Shown here: in pieces, positions 22,725 to 41,600 of the stretch
How the letters are laid out: the number at the start of each line of letters is the position of its first letter
Numbering within the stretch: position 1 is the stretch's first letter
Assembly (NCBI GenBank): GCA_022747635.1
Contig: JAKTNV010000005.1
Coordinates: 52,305,013-52,369,012 of the forward strand
Direction of reading: 5' to 3'
DNA: 64,000 nt
Source of the DNA: Hetaerina americana
Taxonomy: Eukaryota > Arthropoda > Insecta > Odonata > Calopterygidae
Position numbers and translations under genes: made by a program
Notes under the pieces: generated by a model
Databases searched by the model: none
Seen by the model: the letters and a program-made list of their open reading frames with translations, nothing else
What the model was told of the DNA's origin: nothing

Positions 22725-23090
22725 TCAGTGCTGTAGATAGGTGATGAGGACAAATAAAAATTAAACGAAGGTTATACTACACTCTAGAAAGAGAAAGGCT
22801 AAGCCAATGTTGAAATAGAAGGCAAAAACTGCAGCAAGTGGAACAGTTTCAGTATCTCGGAAGTTACATTAGATCAAAATACTCAAAGTACTAGGGACAG
22901 AACGAAAATAATTGCATTAAACAAAGAGGTTTTCATAAGTAGGAGGGTCAAATTGATAACAGGGACGTTGACTAAGGGTGTTTAGAAAAGGCTCGTTAAA
23001 ACTTTGACATGTAGCGTACTTTTGTCCGCAGCGGAAATATGGTCACTGAGCGGGATGATAGTCGTATATTGGATTCCTAGTTTAGATGGA
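22725..23090 (+). pseudogene. RTE-like LINE thumb region after the SINE
   Basis: The sequence resumes the LINE after the SINE. GATGAGGACAAATAAAAATT corresponds to GMRININ, followed by TCTAGAAAGAGAAAGGC (FSRKKN) and GGAACAGTTTCAGTATCTCG (EQFTYL). Then comes the TTGATAACAGGGACGTTGAC stretch (LMTGTL) and AAAACTTTGACATGTAGCGT (KTLIWSV). It ends at about 23073-23090, within the LEAFEMWVW codons. After that the similarity to the reference stops, although the reference element continues about 400 bases. That missing portion is found inverted at 20088-20472. Confidence 0.78.
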
Positions 23091-23099
23091 AACAAAACC

Positions 23100-24445
23100 T
23101 AAGTGGTTGTTTCCCATTGAAATTTGTTTGAAGACTAGTAATTGCAGTAAGGAAGGTGTATGTATTGTGCACTCCAACTATAGGAAATTATTCTCCGTGT
23201 GTCTGGTTGAAAATAGTTGATAATGGTAAAACATATGAAGGATGATGTGAGTTAGTAATGATAGAGGACGGTATTGGGAATATTATGACCCAGGATAAAA
23301 TAAATATACTAATGAAAGAATATCAATCAAGTGCTCATGCCTTAAGGAGTTAGGAAACCATTCTTTTTGTCGAAATAGTCATTGTACATAAATATATGTT
23401 TGAACAAACTTAAAAAGGCGTAGAGGCAGAAACATTCATGGTTAACTTAATACGAATTTTAAGAACTATCCTCCTTGAGAATGACATCTGGCCCAGGATT
23501 CCCCGCAGCACAAAATATCAAAATTGTGTTTTCTCTACCCGGTGATGGATAAGCGCATCCTCAGATCTCAGTCCCGTGGAGGAATCGACCTTTGCGCCGT
23601 CAAAAGTTCCCTCCGGTGGAGTAGATGAAGTCGTCACCCTTTGACCTCTTGCCCTCCTCCACTTCTCTCTGTCTCTCTCTCTCTGACCCTACATTCCCTT
23701 CCTCCTTGCCCACGACGTTCTCCACACCCACTCCACGTTCCGTGGCGCTTCGTCACGTATCCTCTTACACACACACACACACACCACCTCCACACTCGAA
23801 GAAAAAGGAGAGAGAAAGGAGGGAAGTGACAAGGAATTGGGGAAGGAAGAAGAAAAGAAAAAGATTTTTTTTTAGGTTTGGCATTCATAAAAGTAAGAAA
23901 CGGAGTGATAAAAAATACAATCATCTCATCATAGTATAAGGGAAATAAAAAAAAAATTCTCCAAACCCATATCGCCGAAAATAATACTTGTTCTCATTTT
24001 TTCCGCACCATTATTATGTTTTTTGCATACGATCATTAAGTCCAAGGAAACAGTAACAACCATCATGCTAATTGTTTTGCATATTTAAACTATCTTTCAT
24101 TGTTGTTATATATGTAATTTAAAAAATAAATGGCCATTTCATAGTAACAAAATGGAAATATTTTCATAGCTATTTTGAAGAAATAAGTGTCCTCATTAAA
24201 TATATTCATGGTTAGGCTCCGTGGGACTCACAATTAAAACTTCAGTGGCTGATGGTTGGTTACATATGACCTAATCCGCCGGCATCGGTCATCTAAGGAT
24301 GAATGGCCCCAAATTAAAATACCGGACGATTCTTATAAACTACCACGCTCAAACAGTTTTGCTAGTGCAGTGTAGACAGTTCAGCCTCTGGAATGACCCT
24401 CGCTAAGCCAGCCACAGTAACAGTGGGATATACCGTTCAAGGCAA
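23100..24445. other. Unannotated DNA with CT-rich and (AC)n tracts
   Basis: A C/T-rich stretch (about 23640-23760) leads into an 18-base (AC)n run at 23767-23784 and then a purine-rich stretch to about 23870. Open frames there on both strands are compositional. The rest is AT-rich and has no recognisable gene. Confidence 0.55.
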
Positions 24446-24515
24446 ATGATTTTTATTTTCTGAAATTGTTGCATTGAAATGCATATTAGCGGATGATATC
24501 TCAGTTTCTTGGTAT
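24445..24515 (+). mobile_element. Family C repeat body (deleted copy)
   Basis: It reads CCGTTCAAGGCAAATGATTT, TCTGAAATTGTTGCATTG, AATGCATATTAGCGGATGA, then jumps directly to TCAGTTTCTTGG. About 35 bases present in the 14710 and 59755 copies are missing. The first bases match the end of the tRNA-like head of the 14537-14609 copy. No opposite-strand partner was recognised beside this one. Confidence 0.7.
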
Positions 24516-24557
24516 TTCTCAATCCTTAGCCAACTCCCTCTTCCCTTCACTTATATA

Positions 24558-31335
<6,778 letters not shown>

Positions 31336-31339
31336 TTTT

Positions 31340-31650
31340 ATCCCATTGCAAGGGTTTTCTGGGGATAATCAAATCCCTAATCGTTCGTGGAAAAAATGAC
31401 GTAATTTAGTCGATGGTGAACTTGATCTCTCTGAAATTAAGTGCTACTCACTCTCCTATCACATCGTAATTGAGCAATTTTAGGCATTTACAGTATCATC
31501 GCTGAAGAAATATTCTCCAAATTAATGCAAGAGATTCAATTTGTAGCTTAACCTTTGCACCGTGATTGATTCCTTGTGAATTTTCTCTATCAACCTAGGC
31601 ACGCTACAACAAGTTTATCATAGTGTTTTCCAATTCTAGCGTATCTTTCC
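31340..31650 (-). mobile_element. CR1 LINE C-terminal remnant (minus strand)
   Basis: On the plus strand, ATCCCTAATCGTTCGTGG and GATCTCTCTGAAATTAAG are shared with the CR1 copy at 44850-44930, and TGATTGATTCCTTGTG with 45045. On the minus strand a short segment reads LRHFFHERLGI, resembling the SFFPRTIRDWN end of CR1 ORF2. Many stops are present. It is identified mainly through its similarity to the better copy. Confidence 0.5.
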
Positions 31651-33400
31651 TGTCATCTTTCTAATAGATTTACTTTTGTCTCATTCCTCCATTCATAATT
31701 AATCCTAATTTTCCCAATTATCTTGTAAAAAAAATCCTAATTACTTGCTAGATTGCAAACCTGTACCTTACATGTGCCTTAAAAAACGGATTTAGGGCCA
31801 TTATTGAATGACGATGGGATAAATCAACGGTGGAGCTTGCGGAGCATGTAAAGAAGGATTCAACATGGAATAACTTAAAAGAAGTCAGTAGGAAGGAATG
31901 AAAAACTACAGTGATATGGTCAATTGGACTGCAACCACAGGAGGCGTAGCATGGCATTTTTATAAAAAGTTATTTGACCGATAGAAATAAAATTATCCCA
32001 AATAGTTTTTTTTTAAGCTCCGACTCCTTTTCCGCATCCTGTCTCGACACATTACCTTTTCCCGTAATGGTGTTTACTTTTTCAGTCAGAAAAAAAAGGT
32101 CGTCTTCCATGCGGGTAAAATAGGCATTGTACACCAAGGTAAGATTTGCCCGTGTGGATGTTGCTTATCGACTGTTTGGGCGCTCGGTCGGGGACTCCAG
32201 GCTAACGGGAAGGGAAAGAGGAAAGTCGAGCGGGGGCTGGAGGGCTGAGATACGGAGAAGGATTCGTGTTACCTGCATAAAAATAAGAAGTCGTCAAAAA
32301 GGGGTAACGGCTACAGCATTTGACGAAGGAGGAGGTTTCCGGGAGGAGAGTGGGGATTTCAAAGGAACGGGGTGGGGAAGAGGGGGGCGGTTTGTCGTGG
32401 TGGAAAGAGCTGGAAGCTGTGCGGGTAGGGGGAGGAGGTTCCCGGGAGTGGTTGTGCGGGGGGAGCGGAGGGCGTCTTTATTGGCTTACTCCCGTCTACG
32501 TCTCTGGCTGGGAGAGAAACGTCGAAACCTTCGACTGCCTTTTGTTTGCCCTTTTCTTAATTGTTCTCTCGGAAGTCCCCGTGGGAGTGGAACATTACTT
32601 TGACGACTGGACCGAACGCTTTTTAGGGAAGCAGCGATCTCCATCCGTAGACCTCCCTCTGTCAATATTCGAGAATGCATTTCAAGTGTTCAAATTCTCA
32701 AATGACAGATTTAGAAGTGTTATCGCATTTCATTCTTTACATGGAAAATTAATTCTCGGGGCCCCTTATACCCTTTCTACTGGAAATTACCGAACGGTAG
32801 CAGGGGTAACTGGGAGCATACAGGTCTGTATTCGTTAGAGCTCGGCGTTCGCATTACTTCTTCAGGTGATATCATTTCCTTACACTAACGACTTCTATAA
32901 AGCTAAGGAATCTGATATAACTTATTATGTTACACCTTATTATTTCTTCTCTTATTTTGTTTAATATTTCTTTTTATCTCTGTATAGTTATATTAAAAAA
33001 TCCCTGAAAGACTTCTAAAATATCTTAAAAATATAGTTACCTTAGCTGAAGTGAAAAATAAGAAAAAACGATGGTGAATATTACTGAGTGAACTCTTTCA
33101 TAAACCTCATCTTAATTAGAACAATTATGAATAATTACTTGAAAAAGACGAAATGAAATAATGTCCTTGATTACTATACCATTTTAATAATGTTGCATAG
33201 GAATCAATATTAATTAAAATTGAATGTTGAAAAATCATGATCAAATTAATTTAAATGTTGTCCCTGAGAGTTAATTTCATGAAATTCGGATATTTGCTGC
33301 ACTGAGATATGTTTTTTCTATTCATCTATAATACTTGTACTCTTACAGAGTCACATAAATTTATAAGGTATAAGCAAGTTATCGCAATTTATTAAATGTA
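31651..33400. other. Unannotated DNA with a purine/GC-rich island
   Basis: From about 32140 to 32620 the plus strand is G-rich with many CpGs. Two overlapping plus frames of 158 codons (32127-32603) and 172 codons (32320-32838) are open here, the latter continuing into AT-richer sequence. Neither resembles a known family and their N-terminal halves are Gly/Arg-rich low complexity. It could be a promoter-type island or first exon; the rest of the interval is AT-rich. Confidence 0.45.
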
Positions 33401-33404
33401 AAAT

Positions 33405-33501
33405 CGAATAAAGAGGTTATATATGCCGATGTTGGTGGTAATTTAATGAATATCATTTATTAAATTACGGGCGGCTTCGGCAGATATGACTTCTTTATTC
33501 G
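33405..33501 (+). repeat. 97-base hairpin with 47-bp stem
   Basis: The left arm 33405-33451 pairs with the right arm 33455-33501. The outer 25 bases match at 22 positions and the inner GTAATTTAAT pairs perfectly with ATTAAATTAC. Counted as plus-strand RNA there are 37 Watson-Crick pairs, 6 G:U pairs and 4 mismatches, with a 3-base terminal loop in the strict pairing. The symmetry stops sharply at both outer edges. It may be a small foldback transposon or a transcribed hairpin such as a microRNA precursor; sequence alone cannot decide. Confidence 0.75.
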
Positions 33502-33509
33502 AACCAGCT

Positions 33510-36500
33510 TCCAATAACGCTATTCTTACTTCATTATGGGTCAATTTAAGACTATACTCATAATTGTAATACTTTCAGTGTGGTCGAGGAGTTTTAATTT
33601 CAAGGTTCTGTTCGTTGTGGTTTAGGTACTTAATTAAATGTATATATTAAAATTAATAAATATAAATATAAACGTTTTTACCAATACTCATAACAGCACT
33701 CACGCGAACATATATTTGGATATATACACGCAAGAGTACATCATATCAGTGTCAACAGGCATTGACTTAAAAATGTATTATACAACAAAAAAAACCAATG
33801 ACGAAGTTTTAAAAATTCAAATTCACCAAATTTGCAAGAGAGTTGTGGAATAATCTCAGCTGTTTTATTTTGATGGTTTTGACATCGCATGCTATACACA
33901 TATCTTCAAAGTGTAATTTAACTAAGTTATCGAATATAATATTTCTATATTAGTTAATTTTAATATAATTATAATAACGAATTAAACTAAATACCAGTCA
34001 AATGAGAATTAAAGCATGGTTGTTCTCAATAAATCTGAAATGTTTCGTTAATGGTGAACCAAAGATTTGCAAGGAGTCCCTTATTTGATTTCATAAACGT
34101 TTTTAACACTCATTCTATTTGTGTAGCAGGACATGATATCCAGTATATAAATACATAAATAAATATTTGAAATGTATAGATAAATAAATTAAAAATGTAG
34201 AAATTCATACTACCTGTCTTAAAACAGTAAAATACCTTTGATCCAGTTAGTTCAATGAGTTATATCTTATGCAAGATTGAGCACTTTTCGTCAGGAATAA
34301 ATGAACAATATTTTTTAGGGGTTATAATATAAAACCCAGACTGCACAAAAGCAGCGATTGGAGCTGATTATAATGCTATGCATTCACTGAAATGACAAGC
34401 ATGCTTAATATGTGCAAAGAAATTTCAGAACGACAAATATTTGAAAAAATTAATCCAAGTCCGTGAAACATTTTGCTAGTTTATTAATCTCTTTATGAAA
34501 TTTATCCACCTCAAATTACGTTTTATGCCGGCTGTGGAAGAATAATTGAAGTTTGAGGAAGCGGTTGTTATATAGAAGGCTAACTGCATTAAGTTTAGGT
34601 TCCCTTCGTTAATTTGGTCATTGAATAATACTGACGAACCATGTGGTCATAATTCGATATTCTGGTCAGGTTAAATTCATCCCTTAAACGTTCGGCAAAC
34701 TTAATTATTCATAGTCGTTTTCATCGTTTCGGCATAACTCTCTGTCACTGTGAAATTCTCTTGGTTATAATAGTAGCTTAAATGTATTCATTCCTCGTAT
34801 CTAGACACTCGGTTTTGTAATTAACTTAATCTCCGTTAGCATATTCTTTGGAAAGCATTTATATTAATCATATTTTTCCTCTCATACCAATGTTGTCATA
34901 TATATTTCAAGGTATGAAACGCATTTAAAGAGGTTAAAAGTGCGTTGTAATTGAATCGTTTCCACGCAGTGCTAATTTAACAGAATACAACAGAATGAAT
35001 TTAGAAAATTTAGCGAAATCGCTATGGAAGGTAAAACATAGTGACACTTAATTGACGGAGTGAGAAGAAAATTCGTCCACCGAGATACAATAAGACTCCG
35101 ACAGATTCTAGTACTTGCTCTACCCACGCACAATAACCATTCATCCCAAAATTGAGCTCAGGAGTCCGAAAAAATTAAATAAATCTTTAAACAAAAGGTG
35201 CTGCTCCTCATTCAAATGAAGTAAACCATGGATTTGATGGACGCCATGGAATGTTTCCGCAGTAGACTCAAAAACAATAAGTAAATTATCTATTAAGACG
35301 AAGTCTCATCCTTGATCATTGTCTCAAGAATTCAAAAGGGAAATATTCATTTAAAAATCGGAAACATGTTCGCAAGAATAAATTTCCGTTAGAATTTTCC
35401 TCAAATAAAATATTTTAGGCAGTCCCCGGTGTTTTGAAAATGATGACTAATACCTCATTTGACTTTAGAAAGGAATGCAGAACGTAACCTTACTCGTCAT
35501 ATCCCCGGCTAATGTATTAGTGAATTGTCCGTACTCTATGACCAGAAAGCTAGCTGAATGACTAGAATCCTTGATTACTACGTTGAATGTGAGCTCATCC
35601 TTTTTAATGAGCTCCTAATTGGTCTTCTTTGTAAAGTCAATGAAGTAGCTACTAACAGTAAAATATTCGTAATACGCATAACAGATGTTACATGAATGGT
35701 GTCGGGTCACCCCCGCCTTCTACACGCCCTAACGATGCATTGCGGACTACCATGTGTTTTTGTAAGTAGTGAAGCAGAAGTAGGATGGCTGGTGACCTAA
35801 CCTACTGCCCAGGAATTGGTCACCCCAGCTGAGCCGTCGCAAAAACATTTGACTCACCCACATGTCCTTTAAACGATAAATGGACCCATTATTGGCTATA
35901 TACATGTAATTATTTTTGTTGTACATTTATTTCAACTACGACTTGTTAAGTCGTAGGCCGTAAGCCTGAAATATCCGTAACACCTGGTGTGGTAATTTAC
36001 ACCCGGGAACTCGCAACCGCGAAACACACCTACATGGTATTTTTATTTCTTGCAAAGGAAAATGCACGCATGGTAAGAAGCCTAAGATCAGTGTGACACC
36101 GACCGTTTCCTTCAATATATTTAATATCGAGCGCAGTGTACCTAGACAGTGACAGGTGAATAATTTGGAGATAAGAGAAGGATCTAAACATATTGAAGGT
36201 AACAACTCACGTGTGATCTACAATAAATTACCATCCTTAAAATAATGTTTGCAGATGAAAGCTTACCTTCATCTCTTCAATACTAAATAATGGCTCTCGA
36301 CATAAAAATTCCAGGGTTAATGTCAAGTATAATTATACTTATTATACTATATTCAGTTTGGTATGATTATTATTTGCGCCTATAAATCGTGATCATGGCA
36401 ATGCATTTGAAGAATAATGTTAAACACTAATGGCTTTTTGAGAAGTGTCTTCATGTAAACTATATTGATATTTAATAAATATTACTATTAATTGATGTCA

Positions 36501-38030
36501 CAATAAATTATTTATGTGAATAATAATAAATTTATATTCATATATATTATAACATACTTTTTACTAAGGTTGTCGAATTACACATAATAAGAAAAGAAGT
36601 GAATAATTCTAAGCATTCGAAAAGCATTCGAAAATTTTAGGCTAACTGCGTTGGTAAAATCCTTTAGTTTAATTATTTCTTCCATTTAGAATAATTTAAA
36701 TACGACGCCAATGGGATATTTTTCAATTAAAATATTTTTTCATATCGAATCGAAATGATATAAAATTTAAATACTCAATCACTTTTTATTAAAAACTATC
36801 CAATGTTATACGAGTAAATAATTTAATAAGCAACTCTCCCTTAATATAAAGAGAAGGAGAACTGCTAACTCGTTGCGAGCGATTAGCACCTTATGCTGTT
36901 TTTGAAAGGTATCTGAATCTCAGAGCACAACGGACTCACTTTAAGGGACGAATTCGTGTAGGTTTATCGATCCGAACATGGAACGTGAAAGGAAACGGTT
37001 GACTTATTTTGAGGGGCGAAAAGCAAGTCACTTGGGGATTTTTTCGAAGCAGACGATAATCATTTGAATTCTATTTTTCTCAGCAGAAAGAGATCCCTAG
37101 CATCGTGTTATTTAGTATCCACAATCATATTTGAAATTGAATATATGGTAGATAATATAGAGTTACGCGTACGCAGGTTTATTTTCACGGTCAAAACTCT
37201 TCCCTACGGTAACCATGGAAGGCATACATACGTGCACTAATTCACACGCTACATGGAAAATCTTAAGCTTCGCATCACACGAAAACGATTTAAAATAAAT
37301 TGAATTGTGTCATTACCTTAAATTATTATTCTCTGAACAAAAATTTGGGGGAAAAAGCCATTTCTGTGAGCAAACATTATTTTCCCTGTGAATTCTTGTA
37401 CTCTTGTAATATTTGCATTCGGACATGCTTTCTCTCACATCCAATCCATCACTTTATGAATGCGCATTACTGATATACTAATGACATACAGTTTTTTGAG
37501 GCCGTTTGGATAAACATTCAGAAGTCCGAAATACACTTTTCATTCAAATAAATACGCAAGCCGAGAAAACAGGCTACATTGCCGACTCCAATTGTTATCT
37601 CCAGGGATTTGTCGAAATATATAATGCACAAACTTGGTCATTTAATATATATTTCTATACGCTAAGTAAGGTCAAAAAATATTTTATACTTCCGAATGCT
37701 TTCATTTAAACAAGACTCTGCCAACAAGTTTCACAAAAACTCAGATATTATTTTTTCACATGCTTTATTTCTTATCATTTTCTATTTCCCATATATCTTG
37801 TTAGAAAAACTGCGGACAACCCTCCGAGTACAGTAACAACAAAAACTTATAAAAGTAAAATCAGATGAAAACCGGACACTCATAATAAGCATTTTTCCAC
37901 GGACACTTATAACCGAATGACGTAGATTGTTCATAGCACAAAGTCGTATATTGGTTCATAATCCATTGTAAAATAATTCGTAGTTCACAGCTGCTATCAG
38001 CTCGTGAACGAAAAGAACATATGTAAGGTA
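33510..38030. other. AT-rich DNA with no recognised gene
   Basis: Only short frames of up to about 90 codons are present and none is recognisable. A perfect short hairpin (35936-35956) lies at the edge of a GC-richer patch (35690-36110) that contains GGTCACC in both orientations. No repeats from the families defined elsewhere were recognised. Confidence 0.5.
35936..35956. repeat. Perfect 9-bp inverted repeat
   Basis: CTACGACTT (35936-35944), spacer GTT, and AAGTCGTAG (35948-35956) form a perfect stem with a 3-base loop. It is not followed by a T-run, and terminators of the bacterial kind are not relevant here. Function is unknown. Confidence 0.8.
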
Positions 38031-38039
38031 TTCCGGCTA

Positions 38040-38640
38040 TACCATGCAAGATTTGGCACGGGAAGGTACTATTCATCGCGTTTGGTTTAGCGTTGGCAAG
38101 AGTTCAGTTCCCGACTCGGTATTGTGCTCTCTCCCCGGCAGATACAGAACGTGGTGGAAAAAAATACAGCTCGAAAAGTTTATCTTTTTTCACTCTCTCT
38201 CTCTCTGCTCCGTGCGTCTCTCCTCCCCGTTCCTCTCCCACCCACGCCGTTCCCTCGCGCCTCCATTATTCCCCAGACTCGAGGCATCATTAGTCTCCAC
38301 GTCCGACAAACAGGATAATTAAATGTTCGGCAAACACGCCAGATTACATTCATCGAAATGGGACCGTCACGGCGTCCTCCCCGATGTCGAATCATTTGAC
38401 TACGGCGGCGGGAGAGAGGAGGAAGGCAGATTCTAAGGGAGGATCAAGGGGGGGGGGAGCGAGGGGGGGGTGGAAACGGGGGGGGGGGGATCCGCCCGTA
38501 CCGCGAGGCAACAAATGATTAGTGACAAAACTCAGAGCGCAATCGGGACCCGGATGTTCTCCTTTCCCCTTCCCTGGAGCGTATTTGACGCCTCATCTTG
38601 GGAACACCGTGCCTTAAGTGGAACCCCGATAATTTGGACG
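38040..38640. other. CpG-rich block with G-runs
   Basis: Compared with the AT-rich surroundings this block is GC- and CpG-rich. It contains C/T-rich tracts (38190-38280) and three long G-runs at 38448-38457, 38463-38470 and 38478-38489. Overlapping open frames of 60-90 codons on both strands are compositional. CpG-dense islands sometimes mark promoters in arthropods, but no flanking gene is visible to support that. Confidence 0.4.
38448..38489 (+). repeat. Cluster of three G-runs
   Basis: Runs of 10, 8 and 12 consecutive G residues lie within 42 bases, separated by 5 and 7 bases. Such an arrangement can fold into a G-quadruplex on the plus strand, since a run longer than 7 can supply two G-tracts. 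The exact run lengths may also be unreliable in sequencing. Confidence 0.85.
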
Positions 38641-38649
38641 TTTTTCAAT

Positions 38650-41600
38650 CACCTCCTTGAGTTATAAAGATTAGATAGGCATTGATATTCTTGAATGGGT
38701 ATATTTCGAGTCTCATATATCTAAAATTAAATTTGGTTGAATGCATGGTCAAATACGCTTTCCTCATTTTAAATTAGTAGCAGTAGTCCAGCTAATTTTA
38801 AGTTTCTTTTTGAGCCCGATACTACGCATATGTGTGTCCCTTACACATACAAGTACTAAAATGAAAGTGACACAATGGGCTCTTAGACCCCATATGACAT
38901 ATCAAGAACTCATTTTTTAAATCTGCATACTATTGTCATATCATAATTTCTTGGGATAAATAACTGTAAGAGGGTTGCGTTGCCTTCCTCAAAAGTTTTT
39001 TCAACGTGACACTATCACTGCCATGGGCGATTTAATGGGATCAGATTTCTTTGCAGCCTCTTTACTGAGGAACAGACGCAATATGGGCTACCTTTCGCCT
39101 GGCACTTACCCTTCCACCTATCTGGTATGGGCGACCCTACCATGTCGCCAGCCCAATTCGATGGGTTGTAAGAACAAGCAAGTCCTTCCACCATGTTGAG
39201 GTTGCAGTCCATCAAATGGGTTTCTATTTTCAATTTTATGATTTGCTAAAAGTAGTGGTTAAAATTTAAGTTAAGCAAAAGTTAAAACAAAAAAAACTAT
39301 TGTTGCCACTGCTACCAAATACAACTGCTGTAAAAAATGAAACAGAAAAATAAAACATCCTACGTTTCGGAACATTAGATGGCCTCTGGGAAAATAATTG
39401 AACTGAGGTTATCACCAATTAAAGCAACAAATCACATCACGAAACAAATTTTAAACATTAAAAATTCATACGAATAAAATAAATTAAGATAACGCCTAAA
39501 TTCCAGCTAAATAAATTTATATCCTCAATGAAAATCACCAATATTTTTATCCGTTTTATTAAGAAATTCCGACTTTTCACTTCCCTCGAGTAGTTAAATA
39601 AAAATTGCACATTGTGTCCTCAGCACAAAAATTACGTTGACACGCAGTCGTATTTACCCATTGTTAAAGTTATCGGTTTCCCTAGCAGGCCTCTAAAATA
39701 AAGGTCACTCATTGTAGGGGCATGTTTTATAGTTGCCAAGGAAACTGGTCCATTAATGAGGCACGGCTTTTCTGATTCATTCGTGATGCTCAAAGAAGAT
39801 TAAGTTAGCTTCTGAGTACGTCTACCGCTTATCATTTAACTTATTTCTTATTTATATTTAAAAACAAACAATTTTTATTCCCTCACTATTCTCCCAGTCT
39901 CCCCCATTTATCAACTTACGTTTGCTCTTTTCCGCGTGTGCAGAAGAGAGGGGCCTTTACGATCGCGTCCGCCATTGCGCGGTCGTGTGTTTGCCTGCGC
40001 GTGTTAGAACGTTTTCTCGCGGGATCTCTTCGAAGCTCCGGGACGTCCCGTCATGTGTTTCCGTCTCTTTTCCCTCCTCCTCCGATCCCACTCCTCCTGA
40101 ACATCCCCATCATAAACCTCCTCCCGGAGACTTCCCGGTCCCCGGAATCCTACCCATCCCTCCCCTACGCCGCTCCCACCGCATCGTACTCTGGGCAAGA
40201 TGGAGACGTGATCCGAATTCATGTTCCCGCCGATAGGAGGGAGTGATGGGGAGAATAGAGAGGTCTGCGAACGAGGATTCCTTCTGCTTCTGTGGGACGG
40301 AATGAAGGAAGATTAAAGGAGAGAGAGAGAGAGAGGAAGAAGACTGATGAGGAGGAGGATAAAGAGAGAGAAATGGTTTGAGGAACTTGGTAGTGAGATT
40401 GCAAATAGGGGTACTGCTGTCCAGAGAAGTGGCTATGGGGAACAGGAAACGAGGAGGAGGGCCAAGGTTTTTGAAATGTTGGGAAGGAGAAGGTTTGACA
40501 ATAAGATCGAGGAGAAGTGAAATCGGACGTTCAAAATAACGAAACCTTCGAGACCAGTGGCGTAAACACGTTCTTGGGTGCCCGAGGACATCATGCCGGT
40601 GTGGAGTCATCCTGTTGGCTTGAGTACGAAAGGAGGGGAGGTAAATGTCGTTTCCTTTTCTCGTGAAGACGCGGCAGCGGCGGTGGGGACGTTTGGAACA
40701 GACGTGGACTGGGATCTGAGCGGCGGAGAGTGAAGAGTGGGAAAAGAGATTGGCCTACTTCTGCGTTTCACCCCTATGCCGTCCCCGCCTCTCCATTTAA
40801 CAGTCGAATGGGACTACTTGTGATTCTCAATGCGACTGGTAATGAAGGAGAAGACCCCGAGTCGAACTATAAAATTCCCCTGGGGGAAGGCCGCCGACCG
40901 AGACGCGACAACGGTTGCTCAAACGCAGGGGAATGAGCGAGGTTCTTTCGTCGGATGGTGTGAGGGGGTTTGCACGTTCAAGGTTTCGGGTGTAGGGAAA
41001 GAGTTAGAGTTATGGAAGGGGTGGTAGGATTGGGGGAGGGTTGTGAAGTTAAATGAACGGTAGGTGGGGAGCACGTAAGGTGTTTCTGGCCAGGAGCTGG
41101 GGGACTCGCAGTGAGAGCTGAGGGAAAAAGAGAGAGAGAGTTCCGCTAAAAGGACAGTGAAAGGGAAAAGATTTGAAACTAAGATTAGTAACGGGGAAGT
41201 TCGTGCGGACTGAGGGCCATTTATGAACTGCGTAACGCAATCATAATTTGTACCCCCTCACAGGGGAGAAAGTCGTGCGAGGACGCTTTCGGTCGCTCCC
41301 ATCACCGTCACATTTTCCCCGAAGGGTACCTTCGTGATATTCATACTGAAGGTGGACAGGCAAAGGAAAATGAAAATGCAACCCTGTTGGCATCCTTTTA
41401 AATCCAAATGAAAACCTTTTATTTCTGATGGTTAAAAATGGCAAAGAGAAATGGTAAGACTTTTAGGTATTAGTATTAGGTACTTCAATGGAAACACGAT
41501 ATTTTTTTGACTACTGAAAGCATGTGTTCTATGCGGAAGATTTTTTGGCTTTGCTTCGGGGATTGGTTCAATTTCATAGTGCAAAATGTTATAAAGTTTT

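Larger units (their letters stand above)
20088..23090 (-). mobile_element. RTE-like LINE with 5' inversion, interrupted by a SINE
   Basis: Two oppositely oriented parts together make up one 5'-truncated LINE. The minus strand at 20472-20088 carries the 3' part: TGGTCTTTGAAGCAGGATGG, then GATTGGAGGTTCTTGAAATG, down to the 3' terminus. The plus strand at about 20505-23090 carries the 5' part, from endonuclease to just past the MYGAETW region. It stops at about 23073-23090, close to the consensus point where the minus part begins. The shared overlap is only about 30-40 bases. This complementary split is the signature of twin-priming during target-primed reverse transcription. The orientation given is that of the 3' end. 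I could not find a clear target-site duplication. Confidence 0.7.

Noticed and set aside
35936..35956. Hairpin as a transcription terminator
   Set aside because: Eukaryotic context, no T-run and no gene upstream.
40110..40610. 166-codon minus-strand frame
   Set aside because: It spans the purine/pyrimidine tract and gives Ser/Leu/Pro-rich sequence; overlapping frames are open on both strands.
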